Below, piece by piece: positions 50,804 through 61,912 of a stretch of 64,000 bases of DNA. Position numbers and translations under genes: made by a program. Origin of the DNA: Drosophila pseudoobscura (lineage: Eukaryota; Arthropoda; Insecta; Diptera; Drosophilidae); contig NC_046683.1 of the NCBI RefSeq assembly GCF_009870125.1, positions 39,943,869 to 40,007,868 of the forward strand. Direction: 5' to 3'. Positions within the stretch are counted from its first letter, which is position 1; every line of letters begins with the position of its first letter. Below the pieces are notes generated by a model. That model had not been told where the DNA came from and searched no databases. It worked only from the letters and a program-made list of their open reading frames with translations.

Positions 50804-53800
50804 TTACAAAGTATAAGTGGCTGTTAGGGGGGAGTCCTGCTGGGCCATGTTGTCCCTGTGCTGCAGATATTGCAGGACGAAGCCGGCATTGGCGGGCAGG
50901 CCATTGCGCAGTTGCTTTCCTATTTGAAGGATCCTTTTTTCTTTGGTGCAGTCAGCGGTCCAGAGCGCAATCTTGTCGCTCTTCGGGCGGATGTTGACCA
51001 CAGCGCCACAGAGGTCGATGCTGTGCTCGCAGTTCTCGCCTATCAGGGAAAGCAGGCAGTACTCCCAGAAGAAGTTCATTTCAGCGGTGGCACTCTTGGG
51101 AAAGCTGACAATCCATCGGCCCCCGTTAACGTTCGCCTCGTCCTCCCACATGGGGCGAATGCCGTCCTTGAACAGACAATAATCACTCCCGACCTTAATT
51201 TGCGATGGCGTCTTGATGTGATGGTAGAGACTCCAAAAGTTCTCCACGGTATTAAAGCTCGTTATCTGGTGCAGCGTCTCCTCCCAGGTCTTGGCGCGAT
51301 CGGGCTCCACATACCACATGGTCCATTCGTGGTTCAAGGGGTGCTGAGGTAGCGACACCTCCTCCACTGGGTGCTCGTCTTCTGGACAGCCACCAGTCCT
51401 CTCCTGGTCGCCTTCGCTGGGATCAACTTGAGGCTCAGTCTCGGAATCTGTTTCCCCGTGCTCTGAAGTGGAGGTGCTAATGCGTTTCAGCACAGGGGTT
51501 CTCATCTGAATTAACGTCTTGGGTTTGCCCTTGGCGGTCACTGGGGATGCAACTGGGGGTGCAACTGGGGATGCAACTGGGGATGCAACTGGGGATGCAA
51601 CTGGGGATGCAACTGGGGATGCAACTGGGGATGCAACTGGGGATGCAACTGGGGATGCAACTGGGGATGCAACTGGGGATGCAACTGGGGATGCAACTGG
51701 GAATGCAACTGGGGATCCAACTGGAAATGCAACTGGGAATGCAATTTGAGATCCAACTGAGAATGCAACTGGGAATGCAACTGGGTATGCAACTGGGAAT
51801 GCAACTAGAGATGCAAATGGTGGTGAAACTGGGAATGTAACTGGTGGAACAACTGGTGGAACAACTGGTGATACAACTGGTGATGCAATTGGTGATGCAA
51901 CTGGTGATGCAACTGGTGATGCAACTGGTGATGCAACTGGTGATGCAACTGGTGATGCAACTGGTGATGCAACTGGTGATGCAACTGGTGATGCAACTGG
52001 TGATGCAACTGGTGATGCAACTGGTGATGCAACTGGTGATGCAACTGGTGATGCAACTGGTGATGCAACTGGTGATGCAACTGGTGACGCAACTGGGGTA
52101 CACTGCAGCTTCGGGCTCTGATTAATGCTGATGCTCCCTCTACCCTTTTTCTCCTTGGAGTTCCTTGAAGTGGGATCCATTGAGCCTGTACGCTGAACCA
52201 TTGCGACAGCCTCATTCCAAGCCGGACTTTCGATCAAATTCCAAGACGATCGCGGTGGGGTCCTTCCGTTTTGTTGGGGAGCAGACGGCTGTACAGGGCT
52301 TTTCAACTCGAGCTGTGGCTCTCCCGAGTCTGCAATCCAAGGAGAACCGGCGACTGTCGTCCAGGCAGCCGTCGGCATTGAGACTCCTTTGAGTTGAGCT
52401 GGCAGTGGGTTCTGTGCACATGGGGGATTCTTCGAGCCACACTTTAGACTCTCCTTACTGATAATGGGTTCTGCATTCTGGTTGCATTGCCTGGCAACCA
52501 CGTTCCAGGATGGACACTGGGACGAGGACACATCAGTCGTCCGAGTTGCGGGTTGTGCCGCCGGTGACGAAGATCTTGTATCCTCACGGAGAATAATCTG
52601 GGGCAGTGTCGGCGCTGCAGTCGTCATTTGGGGCACTGCTGAGACAATGGTACGCTGCAGCGGCGCCTCTGGGGTCGGAGGGGGACAGTTCCAAGAGCCT
52701 CCCGCAACCACGTTCCAAGGCGCACTCTGGATTGGGGTCATAAGCTGGGGTACGCCTTTGCGGTGACTCTTTTTGGCAGAAACCTTCAATGTATTCTCCT
52801 TTGGGGAAGACTTGCGACCCCGGCCCCGATTGTTCGTAAACTTCACATGAACATTCCAGTCATCTTGTGGCGGCACGCGCGGCCGATCCACACCATCCCG
52901 CTGAGCGGGGGTCTTTGGCTTGACCACTTCCAAGGAACGCCTGTGCAAGGGGATGGTTGGGATGATCAACTGTGGCTGAGTTGATGGTACAGAGGTCTTG
53001 ATGACGCTTCTTGGAGCTGTATTTGCGGTGATAGAGCTGTTCTGTGTGTGCGACGTTCCAGATAAATTCCCCTTCGATAGATTCGTCTTCGGCAAAGGAC
53101 TGCGCACGGTTTTAGTCTTATCAGAGACACCACATCTTGTTAAAATTGGCGTCTTTAGCAGCTCGGAAGATTTCTTTGACAGCCCTGGACTCGGACTGGC
53201 TTCTGGAGCCTTTTTCGGTGATCGTTTCTTTTTAGAGCTGCCACATCTTTTTAAAATCGTCCTTAGCTGTGGACCGACATCTGGATTATCGTTTGGTGGG
53301 GAAGAATTATTCAACCTCGTCAGAACAGACGAACTATTTCCATCAGAGTCTTGACATCTTTTTAAAGTTGGTATGTTGGAGGAACTCTGTGAGTCAGTTG
53401 GACCGGCATTTGAAATCTTCAGTGGATATGGTGTCTGGTTGACACTCCTGACGAGGATACCCTTCAATGGTGCCGTAGTTTTAGGCATCATTGTGTGTTG
53501 CTTCTTTGCTGTGGTACCCTGACTATCGCCTCCGGACCCCATTGTGGATATACCCTGGGGCTTACTGTCATTGTTGTTAAATTTATCGGATTTTTTTTCA
53601 TGAGTAAATTTCCGGGTGGAATCGCCAGCGGATCCTTGTGCGAAATTATCCTGGTTGGAGGCTACATCCGATGATTGGATGGCGGCAGCTGCCTCGTTCT
53701 GGTGCCCTTGATCCACGGTTGCTTCTGTGTCTGTTGTTGTTAATCGCTTCCGTATAATTGTGTGTCGATAGATTTGCATATCGGGTCGGCTTGAATACAT
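50804..53800 (-). CDS. eIF4E-family cap-binding protein with an about 820-aa N-terminal extension (998 aa)
   Basis: The last 179 residues (about 820-998) are a full eIF4E domain, which binds the mRNA 5' cap and recruits eIF4G or 4E-binding proteins. Cap stacking Trp are present in AKTW and PMWEDE, the Glu after PMW is kept, and the third pocket Trp sits in IALWTADC. The dorsal binding surface keeps HPL and VENFWSLY. No intron interrupts it. The extension is unusual: Ser/Pro/Lys-rich, with a basic N-terminus, three LKRC/LTRC words (about 146, 183, 220), four WNVVA-like words (about 362, 432, 480, 520) and a PVAS tetrapeptide array from about 569 to 740. Drosophila has several extra eIF4E genes, some testis-specific. 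Intronless structure suggests a retroposed or rebuilt copy. The ATG at 53798-53800 is the first in frame. Which paralogue it is cannot be stated. Confidence 0.85.
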   Translation of the reverse strand: MYSSRPDMQIYRHTIIRKRLTTTDTEATVDQGHQNEAAAAIQSSDVASNQDNFAQGSAGDSTRKFTHEKKSDKFNNNDSKPQGISTMGSGGDSQGTTAKKQHTMMPKTTAPLKGILVRSVNQTPYPLKISNAGPTDSQSSSNIPTLKRCQDSDGNSSSVLTRLNNSSPPNDNPDVGPQLRTILKRCGSSKKKRSPKKAPEASPSPGLSKKSSELLKTPILTRCGVSDKTKTVRSPLPKTNLSKGNLSGTSHTQNSSITANTAPRSVIKTSVPSTQPQLIIPTIPLHRRSLEVVKPKTPAQRDGVDRPRVPPQDDWNVHVKFTNNRGRGRKSSPKENTLKVSAKKSHRKGVPQLMTPIQSAPWNVVAGGSWNCPPPTPEAPLQRTIVSAVPQMTTAAPTLPQIILREDTRSSSPAAQPATRTTDVSSSQCPSWNVVARQCNQNAEPIISKESLKCGSKNPPCAQNPLPAQLKGVSMPTAAWTTVAGSPWIADSGEPQLELKSPVQPSAPQQNGRTPPRSSWNLIESPAWNEAVAMVQRTGSMDPTSRNSKEKKGRGSISINQSPKLQCTPVASPVASPVASPVASPVASPVASPVASPVASPVASPVASPVASPVASPVASPVASPVASPVASPVASPIASPVVSPVVPPVVPPVTFPVSPPFASLVAFPVAYPVAFPVAFSVGSQIAFPVAFPVGSPVAFPVASPVASPVASPVASPVASPVASPVASPVASPVASPVASPVASPVAPPVASPVTAKGKPKTLIQMRTPVLKRISTSTSEHGETDSETEPQVDPSEGDQERTGGCPEDEHPVEEVSLPQHPLNHEWTMWYVEPDRAKTWEETLHQITSFNTVENFWSLYHHIKTPSQIKVGSDYCLFKDGIRPMWEDEANVNGGRWIVSFPKSATAEMNFFWEYCLLSLIGENCEHSIDLCGAVVNIRPKSDKIALWTADCTKEKRILQIGKQLRNGLPANAGFVLQYLQHRDNMAQQDSPLTATYTL
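51538..52095. repeat. Coding 12-bp minisatellite in the eIF4E-like gene
   Basis: Two homogeneous blocks of a 12-bp unit separated by degenerate units: GGGGATGCAACT on the left (about 51540-51710) and GGTGATGCAACT on the right (about 51880-52095). Between them (51711-51880) the units vary. On the coding strand each unit gives Ala-Ser-Pro-Val. Because 12 is a multiple of 3 and the unit contains no stop in any frame, all six frames are open here and produce several spurious ORFs. Confidence 0.95.
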
Positions 53801-54689
53801 TGCGCACGGAATGGCGCGAGTGTGCTCTGGCCGGAACAGAGAAAGAGAGAGACGATGAAAGAACGATTTCGAAAATTTTTTGCGAGAAGAGGTGCGGTTT
53901 CAGAGAAGCAGGACAAGCCCTGACAATGGCTCTTACCTTTAGTGAATAGCACTACTCAAATTACTGTTGATACGAAGAATGAAATAATTCGTTTAAGGAA
54001 TTTCTATATTTCACACGCGTTACAGTTTTTCCGTTTTATTTTATATTTAAACTAAACATTAAAATCGAGCACTGATACTGGTTTCGTTTCTATCGATGTT
54101 TCAAAGTGAAGCTCCACTTTTGTACTGAATAAAATATACGAAAACCGACATGAGGTTACCAACATCAAAGTCTGAGGATATACTGATATCAAAAAACCGA
54201 TGTTTATTTTCAATTCGTGGAAATTCGGTAAAATATTGATAGATGTATTTTTCAGAGAACGTATGATCTTTAACTATGGACACTCGTTACTCGATACAAG
54301 TAACTCTTTACTAGTTACTAATAAGACGTAATAGCTCATTGCTCGCTAAATGGGAAACTAATAGCCTCAGAGATATTGATCGTACATACTATGTACATGT
54401 CAATATGTATCGATACCGCTGATCTCTCGTTACTCTTTACTGGTTACTACATCCTGCTCTCTCTGCTGGACATGGATGGGCACCGACATAAGTTCCTTAC
54501 CCGCTCTTACGCCTGGAACGAAACGGAATGTGTGTGAAATTTTCTTTAAGTTCGCAGACCCCTCCGCACGAACAAGTTCCACTCGAGCTGCAAGCTGACC
54601 AGACCTCGACCCAAGGAACGTGTGCCAAGCAACTTGCCAGAACTACGGGAACAAATATTTACACAAACTCGGACTCGAGTGGAGGCGAC

Positions 54690-54710
54690 ACCACACCACA
54701 CAAACACACA

Positions 54711-54755
<45 letters not shown>

Positions 54756-54771
54756 ACAAACAAACAAACAC
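54690..54771. repeat. (CA)n microsatellite with CAAA variants
   Basis: About 80 bp of CA dinucleotides with scattered ACAAA and ATA interruptions. It opens several false frames of His-Thr repeats. Confidence 0.9.
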
Positions 54772-55719
54772 TCCCGTACCCCCGTACCCGCATCAGCAGT
54801 TGATGGAGGAACAGGGCAACACATCACGCATTTCTTATTAGCCTGCCCTTTGGGAACGCCTGGACGAAGTTGTGCTCGAAACTTATTACGGTTCGAATGA
54901 AACGGAACCGAATATCGGGCATAAGAGGGAAGTAAACGCCTACAAACCGATACTGGAGATACTCTTTCTAAGGGAACAGGAGAGTCATATTCAAGGAAGT
55001 AAGAATATCACCCCAAAACTAAAGATTGGCTCAAGCCGAAGAAGCGCAGACATCTTCCCAGCCGATCGACAGTGGGGAGCTGCTGCAGGACGCGCGACGC
55101 GTTTAATGGCTGCTTACATACACAAAAGGATAAACATTACAAGCTTAAGAGATAGAGAACATAGTAGGTTCGACTCGACAGAGGCTTTGACATCCTTCAA
55201 TCTTCAATATTTGAAAAACTATTGCGAAACAAACGGTCTGTCTTTTTCCCGTGTACCTCTACCTGCGGGAGTGCATTGAGAGCCCAAAACTTTAACTAAT
55301 GGCAACATTTTTTGTTTGTTCGAGTCGAATGTCATTGAGCCAGAACCGAAGCCCCGCCAAAGCTAAGGAGCAAACTTTCATTTGGCTCCGGCTGTCATAA
55401 GTTTAAATGGGGTCCGGGTCCGCCGGATGGGTGATGGGTGGTTCGGTGTTCAAATTGGAGTCCCCGGAATGAATGAAAAATATCAAATTCAGAGTCGGAG
55501 CCATAGCTATAGCCATAGCGTGGTTGGCGAAGCGTAGCAAATATTTGACCAGGTCTGTGTGGCATCTCTTGGCCATATCCCCTTTGACCTGAGCATCTAT
55601 GTCTCTTCCAGCCGATCCACACACTTAACACTTAACGTGGCCATAAACAGCACAGAAAGAAAGGGTCGGAGACGCTTGAACCAGGACGAGTATAACAAAT
55701 GCTAAAACATTGCACAGCG

Positions 55720-55770
55720 GACTGGACGGGACGGAACGGGACGGGACGGAACGGGACGCGACGGAAAGGA
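55720..55770. repeat. GGGAC/GGAAC pentamer repeat
   Basis: Alternating GGGAC and GGAAC units, about ten in all, in plus orientation. Confidence 0.8.
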
Positions 55771-58442
55771 ACAGCTTGTGCCAGATTTGCCTTTTTAAAA
55801 AGCGCTCAGGGGCACTCCCAGCCCATTCCCACTCTGCCCCCCTATACTTATACTCTCGGCACATTTACAAATGCGCTTTTAACTTAAATGACAGTCCAAG
55901 GGGAAACAAGACAGCAGGCGGGACGGGGGCAAAAAAGGGGGTCCAAAGCTGAAACAGAAACAGAAGCCAGAGCTCCCCCTCTTGGCCATGATTCTGGTTC
56001 TCCTGCTTCTGGCATCTTGGCTGCCACTGAGAAAAACGCATTGCAATTTTTTACACCCACCCTCTGCCAGCCAAGTGGGAAGTGCCAACCCCCCCTTTGG
56101 TAGTACAGCCATTTGATGTAAATATTGTATTAGTCGGGGCCAAAGTGTTGAGTAAATTTATTGGCAGCCCATAAATCGCTCTCTCTTTCGCCCCCTCTGG
56201 GGTTTTCTCTGGCCTCTCTGGGTACTAGATTCTGCTGTTCGGCTTCCTTGGGATTGTGAATGAAAAATTAAGCACTTGAAAGGTAAATGTATGCCGGAAG
56301 GAGGTGGCATTTCTCAGGTACTATTCCGTATGAATCGTTGCTGCTTCAGTGGCATTTCAATTCAAAGTTTTCATTTTGGGGCTTCACTTCCCGTGACCAA
56401 AATCAGTAAAAAAATCCAAAAAAAATATATGATGAAAATGCAAAAATGTTGTTGCCCAGACCCTGCCTCCTCTCTTTACCCGACCATCCTCCGTTTCGGC
56501 AGCCATGCCAATTTTAATTAACAAAAAACATGGCCAACTCCGTGTTGCCTTCTGCACTGTGTGTGTCTGTGTCCAGGTTCTGTTCTGTTTTGTTTAGTTT
56601 AGGTAGTTTTGTTTTGTTAGTTTGAACTTTGCTTCTTTTTTCTTGAATTTTTGGTGGATGAACCAGGAGGAGGTAGAGCGCAGAGTAGAGTGATGGTGGA
56701 TTCTGCCGCAGTAGCTGCTTGTTTCGATCCATTCAATTACAGTGTGGGAAAACCGCTGTATACTTTCGGGGATCCCGAAAAAGAGCACCAAGATCGAGCT
56801 GATCGATCAAGAGAACATATTCTAAATTGCGCATCATTGTCAGGAGCTGTAAAATGTACTTTACTGAATGCCAAGGTTATCTCCTTACAGGTCACTCATC
56901 AGTCGACTCCTTTCCTCCCGTCCCACTGCTCCATCTCTCTCTCTCTCTGGGGGGACTTGCTTGCCACTGCGAATGCATTTGGTGACAGTTCTCTCTGACG
57001 CGGCGCCATTGTAGTTCTGGCTGTCGTTTCCGCTTCCGCGTTTGAGTCCGTTTTCGTACGCAGCATCACTTTTTGCTTTTTGCCGTTTGCCGTTTGCCTT
57101 TCGCGTTTTTTCTTTTTGCATTTCGCATTTCTGGCTTTCGCTTTTATCTCTTTTCTTTGTTTGCCGCTCAACTGCTGTTCAGCTATTCAAATATTTTCCT
57201 TAATCCAAACAACGCCCCATCCGCTATTCAATCCTCTCACCGCCACTCGCTGGATTAGTGTTAAAACATTTAATTATAAAATTGTGCTACTCTTCGCTCC
57301 TGGTGTTTCATCTGCTTTTTGTTGCTGTTTGTTTGACACTATAGAGGGTGTCACGAATACCTCATTACACTATTGTTTGTATATACTGTACACACATTCA
57401 CTCCAAATGATGCGAATGTTTCTTACATTGTAATGCATTAGTGTACAAATTTTCCATAAGCGTACGTATTTTGGTATTTTAACAGGGAAATTTCAAAACA
57501 CTATCGAGGTTTCTTCTCTGCAAACATATAATTTGGTCGGTATTTTCTTTAGCTTTGAACATTTATAGGAAAAAGTACCACCAATGCCTCCAGTTTGAAG
57601 GGAATGGCAAGTTTTTCAGTCACGCGTGAGCAGTGGAACGATGCTAGTGAAAATAATGTTCCCATAAGCGAACAGACTTCACTCTACGCGAGCGATTGTG
57701 TTGTTCCATTTGAAGTGAAAGCCAGATAGACAGTCACGCGTTAGCGTTGCTGTTTGAAGATCTCAGGCAAATCAGAGCACTCGATCATCGGCGTAAAAGG
57801 GTGCTCGGTATTTCGGTGCCCGAAACTAATATTCCTGTACGCTTCGCATAAATTGAATGACAACAACACTTTAGCTTGTTTGCTCATATCATTAATTTGC
57901 CATTTGGTCAAATAATAATGAATATTTCTCCTTCTTTTTTGCCAGTTTTTCCCCCGCGGTGGGTAATGGTCGTTTGCCTTTATCCATATATTCGTACACG
58001 TATGTATTTGTGTTTTGTATCATATTTGCATTTGGACTATGGTGCCAGTGGACCGAGTATATTCCATGGTATATAGTTTTTGTTTTTATTTTTAGTATGA
58101 AATGCAATTAATTAGAAGTGGATAATGTGTGCGTTTGTGTGTGTGTGTGTGTGCTTTTCCCTGCATGAAAATTAAATTAAATTAAATTCTATGTGCATTT
58201 TTAACGAGCTCTGGAATGCCACAAAAAGTAACGAGTATTCGAGAACTCGAATACCAAAAACATACAAAATCCATTCATCCGGGCATTCATCGAGCGAGCA
58301 TTATGAAAGCGCATTAACGGGGACTGGCAGAACGGACAAACGGACAGATGGGCGGACAGTGCACGGACGGAGCATCAATTAAAATTGCTAAATCATGTCA
58401 AATATTTTAAGAGCTGTTAACGGTTTAACGCACACATTTTTT

Positions 58443-58784
58443 ATGGACAGAATACATAGAAGGAGAGCACCAGAAACACGGGAAATATGTGTAATTGATA
58501 CGACGTGAGTGGGGGAAACATGCCAATCGGAAGAGACGGAGAATGGCCAACATCCGCGCCCAACGAAGGTGCTGCCCCATCTGTTGCAACATCTGAGGCA
58601 GGAGCCAGGAATCGTGCAACTTGTTCGCTCGCATACAACAGAGGCGCAACCACGACTCGAAATGCTGTTAGAAGGTCTAACAGTAGAAATGGAAGCCTTG
58701 GAAGGAAAGGCTGTTTTTGGCTGCTTACTGTGGGACGGCAATGGTTTTGATACTGGATTTCCGCCAAATTGTCCACAATGTTAA
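58443..58784 (+). pseudogene. Coding-like ORF interrupted by a single TGA
   Basis: From ATG at 58443 the frame reads 21 codons (MDRIHRRRAPETREICVIDT...), meets TGA at 58506-58508, then stays open for 91 more codons to TAA at 58782-58784. The downstream part looks like a folded helical protein (LPHLLQHLRQEPGIVQLVRS, LEMLLEGLTVEMEALEG) ending in a Cys-containing tail. The TGA overlaps a perfect donor-like gtgagt (58505-58510), so splicing could also remove it. Options are a recent pseudogene, a stop-codon readthrough gene (known in Drosophila) or a missed intron. No family is recognised. Confidence 0.35.
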
Positions 58785-60104
58785 AGAAAACAAAAAAACT
58801 TTTCGACATAGTTCGGTTCCCATTATATTTTCTATATTTTTAAAATGAAATAATTAAACCGATTGGCATGTTATTTCGTTAACTTTGATTTGAAATACTT
58901 TTAAAATCAGCAAAATTAATTTCTTTGGTATTTGTTGCTATTTTTATAACATTATTTATTATCTTATGTAGGAAAGATGAGTCTTGATAAAAGCTCTTCC
59001 ACAAAGTCCCTCAAACAAATTCAAATATCTAAAATAAAATCCCAGAAAATTTTTCCAATCTCCTCTAACGATATATTTTGTAACAATTATTACAAAATTA
59101 TTATTATTATGAAACAAACAAAAGAAAAGGGTATACGTTTAATAACTTTAAAAATAAACAGTCAATATTTAACATATTAGTATAGTTCGCAAAGTTTTTT
59201 AGTCTTGTGATCCAAGCTCAAGAACTACTTCTGTTTTTGGAAACGTAATGTCAGGTCATATTTTGGTAATATCTTTAAAACCGTACGTTTCTTGCTGAAA
59301 AAGGTCTTAATTGCTATGCAAATAGGAGCAAAACTTGTACAAATTTGACATATTCATTCTTTTTATTAACCTGTTGTGGTACCAACGTAACGTATCCGCA
59401 GAATGTAATGCCCATATCTATTTATACATATCTATTTCCATAGAATTTAATAGTGACTGTTTTGGGAGGAATTCAGTAGAAGTTCTCAAGTATCCAGGGC
59501 CCGATTGAAGCTCTTATTTTGTCTCAAAGAAGGGTGTTCAGATAGCTGATCGACGGAAAAGGGACTTATTGTATGACAGCCAGCGGCAGATATGAACATT
59601 TATTGCTAAGTATGCAAATAGTTACTACATAAATAGTGCTCCACTTCCACGCCGGTTGTTTGCCCAACTGTGCGCACTGACGTTGGAGAACTTGCGTCAT
59701 CAGCTCCCCCGATTGTTCTATGACAAAGCTGCGCACAGTGGGGCATCAGCCGCAAAGAGGTGGCAAAAGTCAACAAATTTTGGATAAAATGATTCATTTT
59801 ATTACTCATCTAATAGAGAACTTCCCAAAGCTTTTTAAAATAATAATCGGACCTTTAGCTGAGCAGATATGAGCCCTCAAAGTTGAAATTTGTTTGAGAG
59901 CGCAAAATTACATTCCACTTTTATTTACTGTAATCTATCTAACCATCTAATTTTTGGCCTTTTTTGAACTTTGATTTCCTTGTAAAAAATAGATCTCTAA
60001 ATTTTCCTGAAATTTCTGTTGGTCTTTGAAAATCGCCTTTTCAAGGCACAAAAGCGCATCCAGCACTGAATGTATGTACACAAATGAATCTCTCATTCCG
60101 GATT
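58785..60104. other. Gene-poor region
   Basis: AT-rich from 58785 to about 59200, then mixed. No gene, RNA gene or repeat family is recognised. The right end should contain the 3' UTR of the GT92-like gene, but no clear polyadenylation signal was assigned. Confidence 0.45.
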
Positions 60105-61912
60105 TCATTCCGGATTCTGTCCCACGGCCTCCCGAAGAATCAACTCGTCCTCGAGGCGTCGCCGCTCCAGAGTTTCGGCCAATTGCCGCTCGTCGGGCAG
60201 GAAGCCGAGCCTTCGGTACCGCTCCTCGATTTGAGCCTGCAGCTGCGGCTGGAAGCGCCAGATGCTGGCATCTATGATAGGATCGATCAGCAGGGACTTG
60301 GTGTCCGGCTCGCGGTAGTGCTGCATCTGGGCAAACTCTATGGGCACCGACTTGGCTGCACAGCTGGCGGCCTCCGTGTGGTAAAAGGTAAAGTGGTTAT
60401 GCAGCCCCACCGCAAAGCGCGTGTCGTGCAGGCACTTGGTGGCCGCCGCGCGATTGCAGTGCTCCCGCACCCGCTCCACATGCTGCAGCATGTAGAAGGA
60501 GCTCGAGAGGTTACGGTATACCTTGGGCCGCTCGGGATACCGCGGATAGTAGACATTCCGATAGCAGAAGCTCACCCACTCCTTGCAGCTCGCCGGCGTG
60601 GTGTTCCCGTAGTCCGGGGCGGCACGCGAGATCTCGATGAGCTCCGGCCAGGTGGTCCTGTTCCCCAGGGGCATGATCACCTCATCGATGTCAAAGACAC
60701 CGATGTAGTCGTACTTGTACATGTTCCGGTAGAAGCAGTCGTTGTAGGGTATCATTTCGTTGAGGATGCGATTGAAGCCGTCCGCCTCCATGGCGTAGTG
60801 ATGGAAGTGGGGCGGAGCATGTGGTTCCCCGCGGCCGAGGGACATGGGCCGCAGCTCAACGAATCCCGGGCTGTTCTTCACGTAGTCACGCACCACACGC
60901 GTCATATTTGGGTGCATCTGGGCATCGTAGAGAACCACTTTGTGGACACCCAGGGAGCGCATCAACTCCAGCCACTCAATCAGCCGCCAGGACTTGTCTT
61001 CGTAGGGAAAGTCCATGGCCTTGACGCACACCGCAAAGCGAAGTGGGGGCTCCTCGATGTCCTCCTCCCGCCCAGTGGGAGTTGATACTTTAGATCCGTT
61101 TCCAGGCTGTGATTCGGATGCGGGTAGCTGCTCCACCGCGTCCACCTCATAGACCACGCGCAGCAGGTTCCTGGCCCGATCGCAGTGATCGGCCACCAGG
61201 GACACCATCTGTGGCACCTCCCAGCGATGCCTGCCCTCGGGCAGGCGGCAGCCCATGAAGGTGGGATAGTAGCGGCGCGGCGCATGGCCAAAGGGCCACA
61301 TCACCTTGTGTTCTGTGACGGGCACAATCACCGGCCTGTCCCGGTCCTCCATCCAGAACTGGCAGTAGGTCGCGGGGTACTTGAAGCTTTTGTCGTCGTG
61401 CTGGTTGATCATCGTCAGCAGGCGGACGAGTGGAGCCTCGGGCACCGCCTCACGGTCGTCGTAGTAGGCCCCGTAGATGTAGTACGTGAGATTCTCGGCC
61501 TGTGCCCGCTGCCAGTAGGTGTTGTGGAAATCGATGTTCATCAGATCCGGCGCCGGGCCACAATCTACGCGGCCTGCTGGTCGCCTCTGTCGCTGCAGGA
61601 GCTCCTCCAGGGGGAAAGAGGGCATCTCCTGGCGTATCCAGCGCAGACGCTGCTCCATGCTGGGCACTACAGACTGGGATTTATAGACTTATAGATGGAG
61701 AGAAGCTACCGCTACTTACTCTCCCTTCGATCCACCAGCAGCTGGTCGAAGATGTCGACCATACGGCGGGACTGTGACTGGGACTGGGATAGTCCTGCCG
61801 TTAGCTTGGATACACCCTCATAGCTGCGCCAGTAGAGGACCACCAGGAAGATCAGCTTCAGCAGAATGATCACGAAAAGCACTCGAAAAAGACGCGTATA
61901 TGTCGAAGACAT
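60105..61912 (-). CDS. GT92 (DUF23) family glycosyltransferase, type II membrane protein (584 aa)
   Basis: Exon 1 is 61720-61912 and exon 2 is 60105-61666; the 53-nt intron (61667-61719, gtaagt...tctgtag) splits an ATG codon and keeps frame. Exon 1 encodes a short cytosolic start and one membrane span (about residues 8-28, FRVLFVIILLKLIFLVVLYW), so the enzyme should sit in the Golgi with its catalytic part in the lumen. The catalytic domain has CVKAMDFPYED, LIEWLELMRSLGVHKVVLYD, then YDYIGVFDIDEVIMP with the metal-binding D-x-D, and a late HNHFTFYH segment. This order is that of the GT92 family, whose studied members add galactose to glycans. Acceptor and sugar for this one are unknown. Codon use is GC-rich and clearly coding. 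Confidence 0.9.

Larger units (their letters stand above)
53801..58442. other. Gene-poor region
   Basis: No gene is firmly supported. The left end should hold the 5' UTR and promoter of the eIF4E-like gene. Simple repeats are a CA-rich array (54690-54771), a GGGAC pentamer array (55720-55770), a (GT)n at 58127-58152 and TTAAA repeats just after. A 135-codon plus frame (54872-55279) has no recognised domain. A row of XTTTGCCGT-type words (57065-57150) is low-complexity. Confidence 0.5.

Noticed and set aside
51477..52215. Several long ORFs on both strands made of repeated Cys-Ile-Thr-Ser, His-Gln-Leu-His or Met-Gln-Leu-Gly words
   Set aside because: They are other-frame readings of the 12-bp minisatellite in the eIF4E-like gene and share no independent evidence.
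53731..53800. A possible eIF4E-binding motif (YRHTIIRKRL) at the N-terminus of the eIF4E-like protein
   Set aside because: It lacks the Leu required in the Y-x4-L-hydrophobic consensus (Ile at that place, then Arg), so intramolecular binding is not supported.
54690..54827. Frames rich in His-Thr or Val-Cys repeats
   Set aside because: Direct products of the (CA)n microsatellite.
54872..55279. 135-aa plus-strand frame
   Set aside because: No recognisable domain or homologous pattern, and composition is like the flanks. It could be real but cannot be supported from sequence alone.
60084..61694. 333-aa and 169-aa plus-strand frames opposite the GT92-like gene
   Set aside because: Antisense shadows created by the GC-rich third positions of the real minus-strand gene.
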